Assembly (NCBI GenBank): GCA_016194745.1
Contig: JACQBA010000019.1
Location: 124,001-188,000 of the forward strand
DNA length: 64,000 nucleotides
Direction of reading: 5' to 3'
Source of the DNA: Elusimicrobiota bacterium
GTDB taxonomy: Bacteria > Elusimicrobiota > Elusimicrobia > UBA1565 > JACRDR01
Shown: piece after piece, positions 50,443 through 59,182 of the stretch
How the letters are laid out: the number at the start of each line of letters is the position of its first letter
How positions within the stretch are numbered: position 1 is the stretch's first letter
Notes under the pieces: model-generated
Told to the model about the DNA's origin: nothing
The model's input: the letters and a program-made list of their open reading frames with translations, nothing else
Databases searched by the model: none
Translations under genes and position numbers: made by a program

Positions 50443-51114
50443 ATGTTCGCCAAGAACGAGATCTCCTTTGGCCGCACGCTTGTTCCCGCGGCGCTCGCGC
50501 TGTGGATCGGAATTTGTCTCGCGGGATTTAAGGTCGTACTCGACTACGAAGGAACGCCGGGCGTCGCGGCGTCGGCCCCCGAGCGCTGGCCTGCGGAGAC
50601 CCGCTTCGCCTCGGGCGGCGGCCGCTCCTCGCTGGTCCTATTCGCCCATCCCCACTGTCCATGCACGAAAGCCAGCCTCGAGAGCCTGGCCTGGATCGCG
50701 GCCAGGGCGCCCCGGACGCTGGACGCTTACGTCGCCTTCTACAGGCCTTCCGGCGCCGCGGATTGGGACGCGACGCCCCTGATCGCGAGCGCCCGCGCCA
50801 TTCCGGGCGTGCGCGTCCTCGTGGACGAGAACGGAGCCGAGGCGCGGCGCTTCGGCGCGGAGACCTCTGGTCAAGCCCTGCTGTACGATGCGAAGGGGCG
50901 GCTGCTTTTCAAGGGAGGGATCACGGGCGCTAGAGGGCACACGGGGGACAACGTCGGACGCAACGCCGTCTTGGCGCTGGCGGACGGCAGTCTTGTGCAG
51001 GCACCCGAGAGTTCCGTGTTCGGCTGCTCGCTCCTGAAGAGCATCCCGGAGAGGGCGTCGGCAAAGGCACGGTGGGGAATAGCGGAATGGACCACGGCGA
51101 TCGCGAAACGGTAG
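50443..51114 (+). CDS. RedB-like thioredoxin-fold membrane-anchored protein
   Basis: 223 residues, AAGGAG before ATG 50443. N-terminal membrane anchor (LVPAALALWIGICLAGFKVV), then a thioredoxin-like domain with C72-P-C74 in HPHCPCTKASL, the signature of RedB proteins, a poorly studied group often next to regulatory genes. The CxC spacing is not the CxxC of classical thioredoxins. The start of the downstream hybrid kinase overlaps its end by 28 bases, implying coupled translation and a role as sensor accessory. Tandem operator-like repeats lie upstream. Confidence 0.8.
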   Translation: MFAKNEISFGRTLVPAALALWIGICLAGFKVVLDYEGTPGVAASAPERWPAETRFASGGGRSSLVLFAHPHCPCTKASLESLAWIAARAPRTLDAYVAFYRPSGAADWDATPLIASARAIPGVRVLVDENGAEARRFGAETSGQALLYDAKGRLLFKGGITGARGHTGDNVGRNAVLALADGSLVQAPESSVFGCSLLKSIPERASAKARWGIAEWTTAIAKR

Positions 51115-53717
51115 AAGCGCGCGGACGGGAGATCTTCGAAGCCCGGTTCCTCGACCTGGCGCGGACAACCGACCGAATGTTCGCCGGCCTCATGGCCGCG
51201 CAGTGGATTCTCGGCATCGCGTTCGCCGTCTGGGTCTCGCCCCGCGCCTGGGCGGGCATGTCGAGCCAGATTCACCTGCACGTCTTCGCCGCGGTCCTGC
51301 TCGGCGGCGCCGTCACGGCCGTTCCGATCCTGCTCGCCCTGATCAAGCCCGGCGCCACGCTCACCCGGCATGCCATCGCGGTGGGCCAGATGATGACGTC
51401 CGCGCTCCTCATTCATCTCACGGGCGGCCGCATCGAGACGCATTTCCACGTGTTCGGTTCGCTCGCGTTCCTGGCGTTCTATCGCGATTGGCGCGTGATG
51501 ATGACGGCAACCGCGGTCGTCGCCCTCGACCACGGAGCGCGGGGAGTCCTTTGGCCGCAGTCCGTTTACGGCGTATCCATGGTGCAGGCATGGCGCTTCC
51601 TCGAGCACACGGGTTGGGTCGTGTTCGAGGACGCCTTCCTCTGCTTCTCCATCACCAAGGGGATCAAGGAGATGCGCGGCCTGGCTCTCCAGCAGGCGCA
51701 GCTGGAGGAAGGAGCCCGGAGCATCGAGCGCAAGGTCGTCGAACGGACGGAGGAGCTCGCCGAGACCAACCGGAAGCTGGTCGAGAGCGAGCGGCTCCGG
51801 AGCGAGTTCCTCGCGAACGTGTCCCACGAGCTGCGCACGCCCTTGACCTTGACTCTGTCTCCGATCGAATCGATCCTGGCGGGCGATTGCGGCCCCGTCT
51901 TGGACGCGCAGGAGCGCCTGCTCCGATCGGTCCACAACAACTCGGTCCGCCTGCTGCAGATGGTCTCGAGCCTGCTCGACTTCTCGAAGCTCGAGGCAGG
52001 CAAGATCGAGGTGCGCCGCGAGCCGACGCCGATCCTCGCGCTGACGCGCCAGATCTTCTCCGACTTCCAGCCTTTGATGCACCAGCGGGGCATCCGCGGG
52101 GAGCTGGCGGAGCTGCCGGAAGAGACGGTGGTCGACATGGACCGCTACCTCTACGAGAAGATTCTCTTCAATCTCCTTTCCAACGCGGTAAAGTTCACTC
52201 CCAAGGAAGGAAACGTCTGCCTTTCGATGCGGCTGTCCGAGGATTCGCTTCGCATCGGCGTCTGCGACACGGGCATCGGCATCTCCCGCGCGGACATGCC
52301 GAAGTTGTTCCAGAAGTTCGCGCAGCTGGAGGGGTCCTCGACGCGGCGTTTCGAGGGGACGGGGCTGGGACTCGCGCTCGTGCGGGAATTCGCGGGCCTC
52401 TTGGGCGGCACCGTCTCCGTCGAAAGCGCGCCCGCCCTCGGCAGCACGTTCCTCGTCGACATTCCCGCCCGGCGCGTCCAGGCGCCCTCCGCCCCGGTCC
52501 GGCCGTCGACGGCTCCGCTGCAGCGCTACGCGTCTCTTCCTCGCCAAACGGAGAAGGCACACGATTCGGCGAGCGACGCCCTGCCGCGCGTGCTGGTCGC
52601 CGAGGACAACTCGGAACTCGCGCTCTACATCAGCGATCTCCTGGGCGGCTTCTGCCAGACGAGGATTGCCCGGGACGGGGAGGAGGCGCTCGAGCTGGTC
52701 AAGTCCTGGGCGCCGATCCTGGTGCTCTCCGACGTCATGATGCCTCGCCGCGACGGTCTGAGCCTGTGCCGGGCGATCAAAGCCGATCCGGCGACGCTCT
52801 CGATCCCCGTCGTGCTGCTCACGGCCCTCACCTACCGCGACGCCATGCTCCAGGGCTGGGAGGCCGGCGCCGACGAATACATCTACAAACCGTTCCATCC
52901 CAAGGAGATGGTCACCCGCATCCGCGCGATGGTGGCGAACATCCAGGAGCGCAGGCGCATCGAGGGCGCGCTGGAAGCCAAGGCACGCGCGCTCGCCAGG
53001 TCCAACGCGGATCTGGAGCAGTTCGCCTACGCCGCCTCGCACGACCTCCAGGAGCCTCTGCGCAAAGTGACGAACTTCACTGAACTCCTAAAGGAACGCT
53101 ATCAAGGCCGGCTCGACGCCGACGCCGATCGGTTCATCGGCTACGCGGTCGACGGCGCCCACCGGATGATGACGCTCATCGACTCCCTGCTCGAGTACTC
53201 CAGAGTTGGAAACGCGGAGCGCCGCACCGAGCCTACGGACCTCGTCGCGATGCTCAAGCGCGTCGTGGCGGACCTCGAACTTCGGGTAAAGGACTCGGGT
53301 GCCCGCGTGACGTGGGATCCCCTGCCGACCGTGTCCGTGGATCCGCTGCAGATGAGCCTGGTGCTCCAGAACCTCATCGGCAACGCTTTGAAATTCCGCG
53401 GCGAACAGGCGCCAGTCATCCACGTCAGCGCCGAGCGGTGGGAGGACGGCTGGCTCCTCCGGGTGCGCGACAACGGCATCGGGATCGATCCCAAGCACGC
53501 GAGCCAGTTGTTCACGATGTTCCGCCGCCTGCATTCCCGTCGGGCGTATCCGGGCACGGGCATCGGCCTCGCCATCAGCAAGAAGATCATCGAGCGCCAC
53601 GGGGGGAGGATCTGGGTGGAGTCCTCCCCGGGCGCCGGCGCTACGTTTTGCCTCACGCTTCCCACCCAGGAAAAGGAGACAACCCATGCCACGGCCCATC
53701 GACATATTATTGGTTGA
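51087..53717 (+). CDS. Hybrid histidine kinase with two complete kinase cores around a receiver
   Basis: 876 residues from ATG 51087. About five membrane helices (residues 30-180), a coiled coil (200-235), HisKA-HATPase no. 1 with H247 in SHELRTPLTL and GTGLGLALVR, a receiver domain with D549 in VLSDVMMPRRDG, then HisKA-HATPase no. 2 with H652 in SHDLQEPLRKV and GTGIGLAISKK. Such a kinase-receiver-kinase order is unusual and would allow internal phosphorelay. The second core resembles the kinase at 2-1273. The downstream response regulator overlaps it by 32 bases. Part of the redB-led operon. Confidence 0.9.
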   Translation: MDHGDRETVEARGREIFEARFLDLARTTDRMFAGLMAAQWILGIAFAVWVSPRAWAGMSSQIHLHVFAAVLLGGAVTAVPILLALIKPGATLTRHAIAVGQMMTSALLIHLTGGRIETHFHVFGSLAFLAFYRDWRVMMTATAVVALDHGARGVLWPQSVYGVSMVQAWRFLEHTGWVVFEDAFLCFSITKGIKEMRGLALQQAQLEEGARSIERKVVERTEELAETNRKLVESERLRSEFLANVSHELRTPLTLTLSPIESILAGDCGPVLDAQERLLRSVHNNSVRLLQMVSSLLDFSKLEAGKIEVRREPTPILALTRQIFSDFQPLMHQRGIRGELAELPEETVVDMDRYLYEKILFNLLSNAVKFTPKEGNVCLSMRLSEDSLRIGVCDTGIGISRADMPKLFQKFAQLEGSSTRRFEGTGLGLALVREFAGLLGGTVSVESAPALGSTFLVDIPARRVQAPSAPVRPSTAPLQRYASLPRQTEKAHDSASDALPRVLVAEDNSELALYISDLLGGFCQTRIARDGEEALELVKSWAPILVLSDVMMPRRDGLSLCRAIKADPATLSIPVVLLTALTYRDAMLQGWEAGADEYIYKPFHPKEMVTRIRAMVANIQERRRIEGALEAKARALARSNADLEQFAYAASHDLQEPLRKVTNFTELLKERYQGRLDADADRFIGYAVDGAHRMMTLIDSLLEYSRVGNAERRTEPTDLVAMLKRVVADLELRVKDSGARVTWDPLPTVSVDPLQMSLVLQNLIGNALKFRGEQAPVIHVSAERWEDGWLLRVRDNGIGIDPKHASQLFTMFRRLHSRRAYPGTGIGLAISKKIIERHGGRIWVESSPGAGATFCLTLPTQEKETTHATAHRHIIG

Positions 53718-54138
53718 AGACGATCCTGGAGATGTCGAGCTGACGACGGAGACGCTCAAGGAAGCGAAAATGCTTGTCGAGATCCACACGGCCGAGAACG
53801 GCGAGCAGGCGCTCGCGTACCTGCGCAAGGAAGGCGCCCACCGCGACGCCTCCGATCCCGACCTCATCCTGCTCGACTTGAACATGCCGATCATGGACGG
53901 GCGCGAGTTCCTGCGAGTCATGAAGCGCGACGACAGTCTCCGGAAGATCCCGGTCGTGGTCCTGACGACCTCCAGCGCGGACGAGGAGGTCATGCGCAGC
54001 TACGATCTCGGGGCGAACTGCTACGTGACGAAGCCCGTCGGCCTCGAGCAGTTCTCCAAGGTCGTGCATGCCATCGAGAGCTTCTGGCTGACGGTGGTCA
54101 AGCTGCCTCCGCGAGGCCATCCGGCCGAGCGGCGATGA
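53686..54138 (+). CDS. Single-domain response regulator (Rcp1 type)
   Basis: 150 residues, AAGGAG before ATG 53686. LLVEDDPGDVELT, phospho-acceptor D64 in LLDLNMPIMDG, VLTTSSADEE and CYVTKPV, and the LEQF helix extension are typical of Rcp1-like partners of phytochrome-type kinases. Output by protein contact. Overlaps the kinase gene by 32 bases; clearly its cognate partner. Confidence 0.92.
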   Translation: MPRPIDILLVEDDPGDVELTTETLKEAKMLVEIHTAENGEQALAYLRKEGAHRDASDPDLILLDLNMPIMDGREFLRVMKRDDSLRKIPVVVLTTSSADEEVMRSYDLGANCYVTKPVGLEQFSKVVHAIESFWLTVVKLPPRGHPAERR

Positions 54139-54178
54139 CCCTCACCGACATATCCCGACGAGGGGAGAACTTTGTACC

Positions 54179-54832
54179 ATGCGGGTCCAGATGCCCACCG
54201 GGCCGACGATTAGGTGCCGGACGCTGCCGATCATGGCGCTGGACGACCTTTCGGTCGTCCGGGGCCAGTTCCAGGACGCCGCGGTCTGCGAGCTGCGCCA
54301 ATCCTGGAGACCGGTCATCGAGGCGTCCTTCCGGCCCGCCATCGTACGGGTCGCCGCCGCGTCCGACTCTCTCGCGGTCTTCGCCGAACTGACGGACGAC
54401 GACGTCTTCACGCGCGCGACCGGTCCCAATCAGCGCCTGTGGGAGCTGGGCGACGCTTTCGAAATATTCCTGCACGCCGAAGGCCGCCCCGCCTACTACG
54501 AGTTCCACGTCGCGCCCGGCAATCAAAGGCTTCAGATGCGCATCCCCGTTCCCCGGCCCAAGGATCGCGCCCCGGAGGAAATGATGGCGGACGGGGAGCT
54601 TTTCTCGAGCCGCGTCTGGCCCGGGTCCGCCGGCTGGTACGCGCTGGCGATCGTTCCGTTCGCCTCGATCGGAGGACGCCCGAAGTGGTTCTCCTTCAGC
54701 CGCTACGACCATTCGCGCGGACGAAGCGAGCCGGTGCTCTCCTCCACGTCCTCCCACGCCTACCTCGACTTCCACGATCGCGACGCCTGGGGCACCTTTC
54801 AGTACGACACGCCGCCCGCGGAGCCGCGGTGA
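54179..54832 (+). CDS. CBM9-like / DOMON-type carbohydrate-binding domain protein
   Basis: 217 residues. WELGDAFEIFLHAEGRPAYYEFHV (shown in part as DAFEIFLH and YYEFHVAPGNQ), GWYALAIVPF and the final TFQYD resemble the CBM9-like beta-sandwich. No signal peptide is clear, so the location may be cytoplasmic. The stop overlaps the start of the next kinase gene by 4 bases (GTGA). It follows the response regulator by 40 bases, suggesting one operon. Role in sugar recognition is inferred. Confidence 0.75.
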   Translation: MRVQMPTGPTIRCRTLPIMALDDLSVVRGQFQDAAVCELRQSWRPVIEASFRPAIVRVAAASDSLAVFAELTDDDVFTRATGPNQRLWELGDAFEIFLHAEGRPAYYEFHVAPGNQRLQMRIPVPRPKDRAPEEMMADGELFSSRVWPGSAGWYALAIVPFASIGGRPKWFSFSRYDHSRGRSEPVLSSTSSHAYLDFHDRDAWGTFQYDTPPAEPR

Positions 54833-55956
54833 GCACCGCGCAGCTCCGCTTTGACCTCCGGACGATCGGCCAGGCCTTTCAAATCTCAGGCGAATTCGAG
54901 AGCGCGCGCCTCCATGGAGACGGGCACATCAACGACACGTTCCTCGCCGCCTACCGCAGCGGACCCCGGACGTCGCGCTTCATCCTCCAGCGCATCAATC
55001 ACCACGTCTTTCGCGATCCCTCCGCCGTGATGGACAACATCGTCCGAGTCCTTGAGCATCTCCGCGGCAAGCTGGGATCGACTCCGGACGCCGCGCGGCG
55101 GGTGCTCTCCCTCGTGCCGACCCGGACCGGCGGCTACCTGCACCGAGACGGAGAGGGGAACTATTGGCGGGCCTACGTCGCCATCGACGGCGCCCGCACC
55201 TTGGCCATCGTCGAGGATCCGGGGCAGGCGCGCGAGTCCGGCAGGGCCTTCGGACGGTTCCAGACGCTTTTGGCGGACCTTCCCGCGCCGCGCCTCAAGG
55301 ACACGATCCCCGATTTCCACAACACGCCGAAGCGCTTTTGCGCCTTCGAGGCGTCGGTCGCGGCCGACGCGGAGAATCGAGGGGCCCAAGCGAAGCGCGA
55401 GATCGATTTCGCCCTGTCGCGAAAGGCCGTCTCCCGTGTGCTGCAGGACGCCCACGCCTCGGGAGGGATGCCTGAACGCATCGTCCACAACGACACGAAA
55501 TTCAACAACGTGCTCATCGACGCCTCGACGAACGAGGCCCTGTGCGTCATCGACCTGGACACGGTGATGCCGGGGCTCGCGCTGCACGATTTCGGCGACA
55601 TGGTGCGCACGGCGACAAGCCCGACCGCGGAGGACGAACGCGACCTCTCCAAGGTGACCGTCCGGCTGCCCGTCTTCCAGGCGCTCGTCGAAGGCTACGT
55701 GTCGGAGGCGGGCGCGTTCCTGACTACGGTCGAACGGCGGCATTTGGCCTTTTCCGGGAAGCTTATCGCCTTCGAATTGGGCCTGCGGTTCCTCACCGAT
55801 TTCTTGGAGGGCGACGCGTACTTCAAGGTGCACCGCGAGGGGCACAACCTCGACCGCGCGCGGAGCCAGTTCCGACTGGTCGCGGAAATCGAGGCCCGCG
55901 AGGACGAGATGATCCGGCTCGCGGAGCGCGCCTGCGCCCGGACCGCGAAGCCGTAA
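54829..55956 (+). CDS. APH-fold N-acetylhexosamine-1-kinase-like protein
   Basis: 375 residues from GTG 54829 overlapping the CBM9 gene stop. HGDGHINDTFLAAY and FILQRINHHVFRDP are the N-terminal blocks of the NahK/mucin-desulfatase-annotated group; D222 in IVHNDTKFNNVLID is the catalytic base and D242 in VIDLDTV binds magnesium. NahK phosphorylates GlcNAc or GalNAc at C1 for salvage. Length fits (NahK is about 360). Pathway context: the GH20 hexosaminidase upstream releases the same sugars. No lacto-N-biose phosphorylase is nearby. Confidence 0.82.
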   Translation: MSTAQLRFDLRTIGQAFQISGEFESARLHGDGHINDTFLAAYRSGPRTSRFILQRINHHVFRDPSAVMDNIVRVLEHLRGKLGSTPDAARRVLSLVPTRTGGYLHRDGEGNYWRAYVAIDGARTLAIVEDPGQARESGRAFGRFQTLLADLPAPRLKDTIPDFHNTPKRFCAFEASVAADAENRGAQAKREIDFALSRKAVSRVLQDAHASGGMPERIVHNDTKFNNVLIDASTNEALCVIDLDTVMPGLALHDFGDMVRTATSPTAEDERDLSKVTVRLPVFQALVEGYVSEAGAFLTTVERRHLAFSGKLIAFELGLRFLTDFLEGDAYFKVHREGHNLDRARSQFRLVAEIEAREDEMIRLAERACARTAKP

Positions 55957-55957
55957 C

Positions 55958-55973
55958 GCCTGGATCACCAGGC
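55958..55973. terminator. Hairpin after the hexosamine-kinase-like gene
   Basis: GCCTGG / CCAGGC (55958-55963 with 55968-55973), loop ATCA, two bases after the stop; no T-run, so it may need a factor. Confidence 0.4.
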
Positions 55974-56023
55974 CATTAAGCCCAGATCGCGCTAGGCCCA
56001 TTGCGGTCCCCGATCGTCCCGTA

Positions 56024-56040
56024 GGTCCTTAGGCCGCCGG
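56024..56040 (+). repeat. 17-base element shared with 25061-25077
   Basis: GGTCCTTAGGCCGCCGG, identical to the minus-strand element before the exported protein at 25017; here 48 bases before ATG 56089. The extended -10 TGATATTCT lies between. Confidence 0.7.
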
Positions 56041-56088
56041 CCGGCGTTCTGATATTCTCTCCCCGTCGCACCCGACAGGGAGGGGAAA

Positions 56089-57117
56089 ATGCTTAAGAAC
56101 AAGTACATCGCTTTGGTCCTAGCGGCGGCGTTATGCCCCGTCGTCTGGCCGGTGCCGGCGTCGTCCATGGGCGCCGCCGCCTTCGTACCATGGTCGACGC
56201 CGCAGCTTCCCGACTATGAATTCAGCGAACCCAGCGACATGTTCGACGTCACGCGGCGCGCCAGGGAGCTCGGCAAATCCGGCTATCGCGTGCTGATGGC
56301 GTTCGACGTCGACAATACGATCCTGACGACCCGGACGGACCTCGGCAGCGAGCAGTGGTTCGAGCGCGAGGCGGCCGAGCTTGCCGCCAAGAAGGTCCCG
56401 GGGGCCGTCGGCCTCAAGCGCTTCCAGCAGCTTCTCGGCGTCAACAACGAGGTGACGCTGGTCACCGACACCGACCAAGTGCAGCCGGGCCTCGACCGGG
56501 AGTTCGCGAGCCTGATCGCCTCCGGAGTCAAGATCATCGCCCTCACCTCCCGCGGCCCGGTGCTCAAGGACGCGACGCTCCGGTCCTTTGGGCGGAACGG
56601 TTACGATTTCTCAGGATCCTTCCCCGGGTTCTCGGATTCGTTCAAGGTGGATCCCTCCCGCGAGAATCTCACGTTCGAGCGCGGCGTTTTCCTCACCGCC
56701 GGCCAGACCAAGGGCCAGTGCCTGGTCGCCCTGCTCAAGCGGATCGGATTCAAACCCGACGTCGTGATCTTCACCGATAATGACCCGTTCAACAAGAACC
56801 CCGCCACCGGCAAGTTCGCCGGCAAGCACCACCCGCTGATGAAGGCGGCCATGGCCGAGCTAGGCGTGCCACTCATCGGATACCGGTACAGCCGCTACGA
56901 CCGCGCGATGGAGGCCTACGAGCACTCCGACAAAGGCATCGCGGCCGTTCAACTCAAGACGCTGCGGGACGAGGGGACGCTCGTGTCCAACGAGGAAGCG
57001 TCCTATCGCCAGCCGAGACCGGTGCCGAGCCTCGAGCAGAATTCCAAGCTCATGAACTCTTTGATCTACGGGGTCGAGGATCCGGCGATGCCCGACCTCG
57101 AGCCGGCGGCGAAGTAG
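56089..57117 (+). CDS. Exported HAD-like hydrolase (DUF2608 type)
   Basis: 342 residues, GGAGGGG before ATG 56089. Signal peptide (ALVLAAALCPVVWPVPASS). HAD motif I is MAFDVDNTILTT (DxDxT), motif II region IALTSRGP, and motif III/IV in GQTKGQCLVALLKRIGFKP followed by VVIFTDNDPFNK. This layout matches DUF2608 proteins, envelope-located and of unknown substrate, probably phosphatases. The shared 17-base element upstream also precedes the gene at 25017. Confidence 0.82.
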   Translation: MLKNKYIALVLAAALCPVVWPVPASSMGAAAFVPWSTPQLPDYEFSEPSDMFDVTRRARELGKSGYRVLMAFDVDNTILTTRTDLGSEQWFEREAAELAAKKVPGAVGLKRFQQLLGVNNEVTLVTDTDQVQPGLDREFASLIASGVKIIALTSRGPVLKDATLRSFGRNGYDFSGSFPGFSDSFKVDPSRENLTFERGVFLTAGQTKGQCLVALLKRIGFKPDVVIFTDNDPFNKNPATGKFAGKHHPLMKAAMAELGVPLIGYRYSRYDRAMEAYEHSDKGIAAVQLKTLRDEGTLVSNEEASYRQPRPVPSLEQNSKLMNSLIYGVEDPAMPDLEPAAK

Positions 57118-57258
57118 TCCAGCGCGGGACTCACGCGCGGCTCCGCGCACTGGTCCTCCAGCGCCTCGGTCGTTCCTGAGCCGCCTCACGACGGCCCGCG
57201 GGAAGCGGAACGCGGCCCGCCGACCGTCGCGGGGATATTGTTGTAGAATGAGCCTACC

Positions 57259-57330
57259 GTCCCCATAGCTCAATGGATAGAGCCCGCGCCTTCTAAGCGC
57301 GTTATCCAGGTTCGATTCCTGGTGGGGACA
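57259..57330 (+). tRNA. tRNA-Arg (anticodon UCU)
   Basis: Acceptor GTCCCCA pairs with TGGGGAC (57323-57329), discriminator A; D arm GCTC-AATGGATA-GAGC; anticodon stem CGCGC/GCGCG with loop CTTCTAA, anticodon TCT; T arm CAGG-TTCGATT-CCTG. CCA is not encoded. TAGAAT at 57244-57249 is the likely -10. Reads AGA, a rare codon in this GC-rich genome. Confidence 0.95.
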
Positions 57331-57357
57331 AGAGCTTTTGCTTTTAGGGGGGAGCGC

Positions 57358-58056
57358 ATGAAATCATCCAGAGGGTCCTACTCGAGACCGGGCGCGGAGC
57401 GCCGCTACGACACCGGACGCGCGGGACCCATCAAGGCGCCGAAGGGCCTGCGCGACGTGAAGGGGCTCCTCAGCTCCCGCGAGTTCTTCAACAAGCTCCG
57501 CAAGCGCACCCGCGAAAACGCCCACCTCATCGACGCCGAGATCGAGCGGCGAAGCGTGCGGGACCTGACGGTCCTGATGTGCGACTCCTCGGGTTTTTCC
57601 CGCAAGACGAACGAGTTCGGCATCCTCCAGTTCCTCGGCGTCATGACCTACTGCTACGACCGGCTCATCCCGCTGATCGAGGAGGACGGCGGGCTGGTGC
57701 TGTCCCACGACGCGGACAACATCCTCGCGATCTTCGAAGACCCGCTCAAGGCGATCACCGCGGCCGCCGATATGCACCGGTGGCTCCGCCGCTACAACGA
57801 CCACCGGCCGCCGGGAGAGCAGTACAACGTCTGCATCGGCATCCATCGCGGCAAGCTCCTGCGGCTGGCCGACAACATCTTCGGGAGCTGCGTGAACATC
57901 GCGGCCAAGCTGGGCGAGGACCTGGCGGAGAAAGACGAGATCCTCGTGACGAAGGAAGTGGCGGAGCGCGGGCGCAAGCGATTCAAGATCGACTACACGC
58001 GCTCGACCGAGCTCGGGGGACGGACTCTGGAGCTCTTCCGCGTCAAATACAAGTAA
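57358..58056 (+). CDS. Class III nucleotidyl-cyclase-domain protein
   Basis: 232 residues from ATG 57358, AGGGGGGAG upstream. Cyclase fold: first metal Asp D76 in LMCDSSGFS, second in HDADNILAIF (D120, spacing to Phe as in GDAVMAVF), transition-state Asn N180 in SCVNIAAKL; the usual Arg four residues later is K184. So metal ligands are present but the Arg is replaced, and activity is uncertain. No sensor domain; only a basic N-terminus. It starts 27 bases after the tRNA and may be co-transcribed with it. Confidence 0.82.
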   Translation: MKSSRGSYSRPGAERRYDTGRAGPIKAPKGLRDVKGLLSSREFFNKLRKRTRENAHLIDAEIERRSVRDLTVLMCDSSGFSRKTNEFGILQFLGVMTYCYDRLIPLIEEDGGLVLSHDADNILAIFEDPLKAITAAADMHRWLRRYNDHRPPGEQYNVCIGIHRGKLLRLADNIFGSCVNIAAKLGEDLAEKDEILVTKEVAERGRKRFKIDYTRSTELGGRTLELFRVKYK

Positions 58057-58068
58057 AGGCCGGAACGC

Positions 58069-59154
58069 CTACTTTTCCGGCTTCGTGGCGGCGGGCGGGC
58101 GCGTCTTGGACCGCGTTTTCTCGACCCATCTCTGCCAGGCCTCGTAGTCGGCCGCGCCGTAGTTCTCCTTCGAGATCAGCGTCAGCACCGTATAGGCGAG
58201 GTCGCGGCTGAGCGGCTGCTTGAGCCGCAGGAGATCGACGAGACGATCTCCGCCGAAGTGGACGATCCCAGGCGTATAGTACGCGTTGCCCGACAAGCCT
58301 ACGAGGACCGCCAGCGCCTTGGAGCGCTCCTCGGAATTCGGAAAATCGACGGCCGCCACGATCTGCTCGATGGGAAGATAGACTTCGGTATGGTACACCG
58401 CGAGATCGCCGAACACGCGCAGCGCGGCGATGCGCACGGTCATGTCGGGATCCAACAGCGCGGGAGTGAGGAGATGCGCCACCTTGTTTCCGCTGGGGAG
58501 ATAGGCCAAAACGTAAACGGCCGCGGCGCGATGCTTGGGGTCCTTGTCGTTGGTCAGTATATTGACCAGCATCTTCTCGTTGGACCCGGCCAACTCCGCG
58601 AGTTTGTCGTCCATCGCCTTTAGCTCCGGCTTGGGATCGCCCCATTGGCAGAACAGGGACCGGCACTCGGTGCGGCTCATGGAGACCTCGCCGGAGCGCA
58701 CCAGGCTCCAACCGAGCTCCGTGTACTTGTCCCATAGCGCGAACAGCCCCTGCGGGTCCTCGAAGGACTTGTCGCCCGGAAGGCGGAACGCGAGACGGAT
58801 CCTCTCGTCCTTGCCCTCCACCACGTCGATCGTGATGTACGCAAGGCGCCCCTCCTTCTCGCTGCTTTCCGTCCAGACGAGCTTGGCGAAGGGAACCTTC
58901 CATTGCGTCTTGATGTCGTCCTCGATGCGCTCGATGATGTCCTGCGCGAGCTTCTCCGAATTCTTGGATCGATCGAGCCGGTTTTTCTTATCGACCAATG
59001 ATTTGATCGGCTCGCCGTATCGCGCCCGAATGTCGTCGGCAGTGATCCGGTCGCTGCGATAGACGTCGATACCGGCCAGGGTCGCGGTCGACGCGGACCA
59101 CCCGGCGCTCGAGCCCAGGACTAGGAACAATGACGCGACTATGATTCGTTTCAT
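58069..59154 (-). CDS. Exported HEAT-repeat-like protein
   Basis: 361 residues. Signal peptide (IVASLFLVLGSSAGWS). N-terminal part (25-150) has a beta-alpha fold (GIDVYRSDRITADDIRARYG, in part), a cysteine pair ECRSLFC in the middle, then helical repeats like HEAT units (HRAAAVYVLAYLPSGNK, TVRIAALRVFGDLA, RSKALAVLVGLSGN). The TATAAT box (59169-59164) is 9 bases before the ATG, a leaderless-type start. Possible protein-binding platform; family not recognised. Confidence 0.72.
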   Translation of the reverse strand: MKRIIVASLFLVLGSSAGWSASTATLAGIDVYRSDRITADDIRARYGEPIKSLVDKKNRLDRSKNSEKLAQDIIERIEDDIKTQWKVPFAKLVWTESSEKEGRLAYITIDVVEGKDERIRLAFRLPGDKSFEDPQGLFALWDKYTELGWSLVRSGEVSMSRTECRSLFCQWGDPKPELKAMDDKLAELAGSNEKMLVNILTNDKDPKHRAAAVYVLAYLPSGNKVAHLLTPALLDPDMTVRIAALRVFGDLAVYHTEVYLPIEQIVAAVDFPNSEERSKALAVLVGLSGNAYYTPGIVHFGGDRLVDLLRLKQPLSRDLAYTVLTLISKENYGAADYEAWQRWVEKTRSKTRPPAATKPEK

Positions 59155-59163
59155 GCGTGCCGC

Positions 59164-59169
59164 ATTATA
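59164..59169 (-). promoter_or_regulatory. -10 box of the HEAT-repeat-like gene
   Basis: TATAAT on the minus strand, 9 bases before ATG 59154. Confidence 0.5.
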
Positions 59170-59182
59170 CCGGAATTACCGA

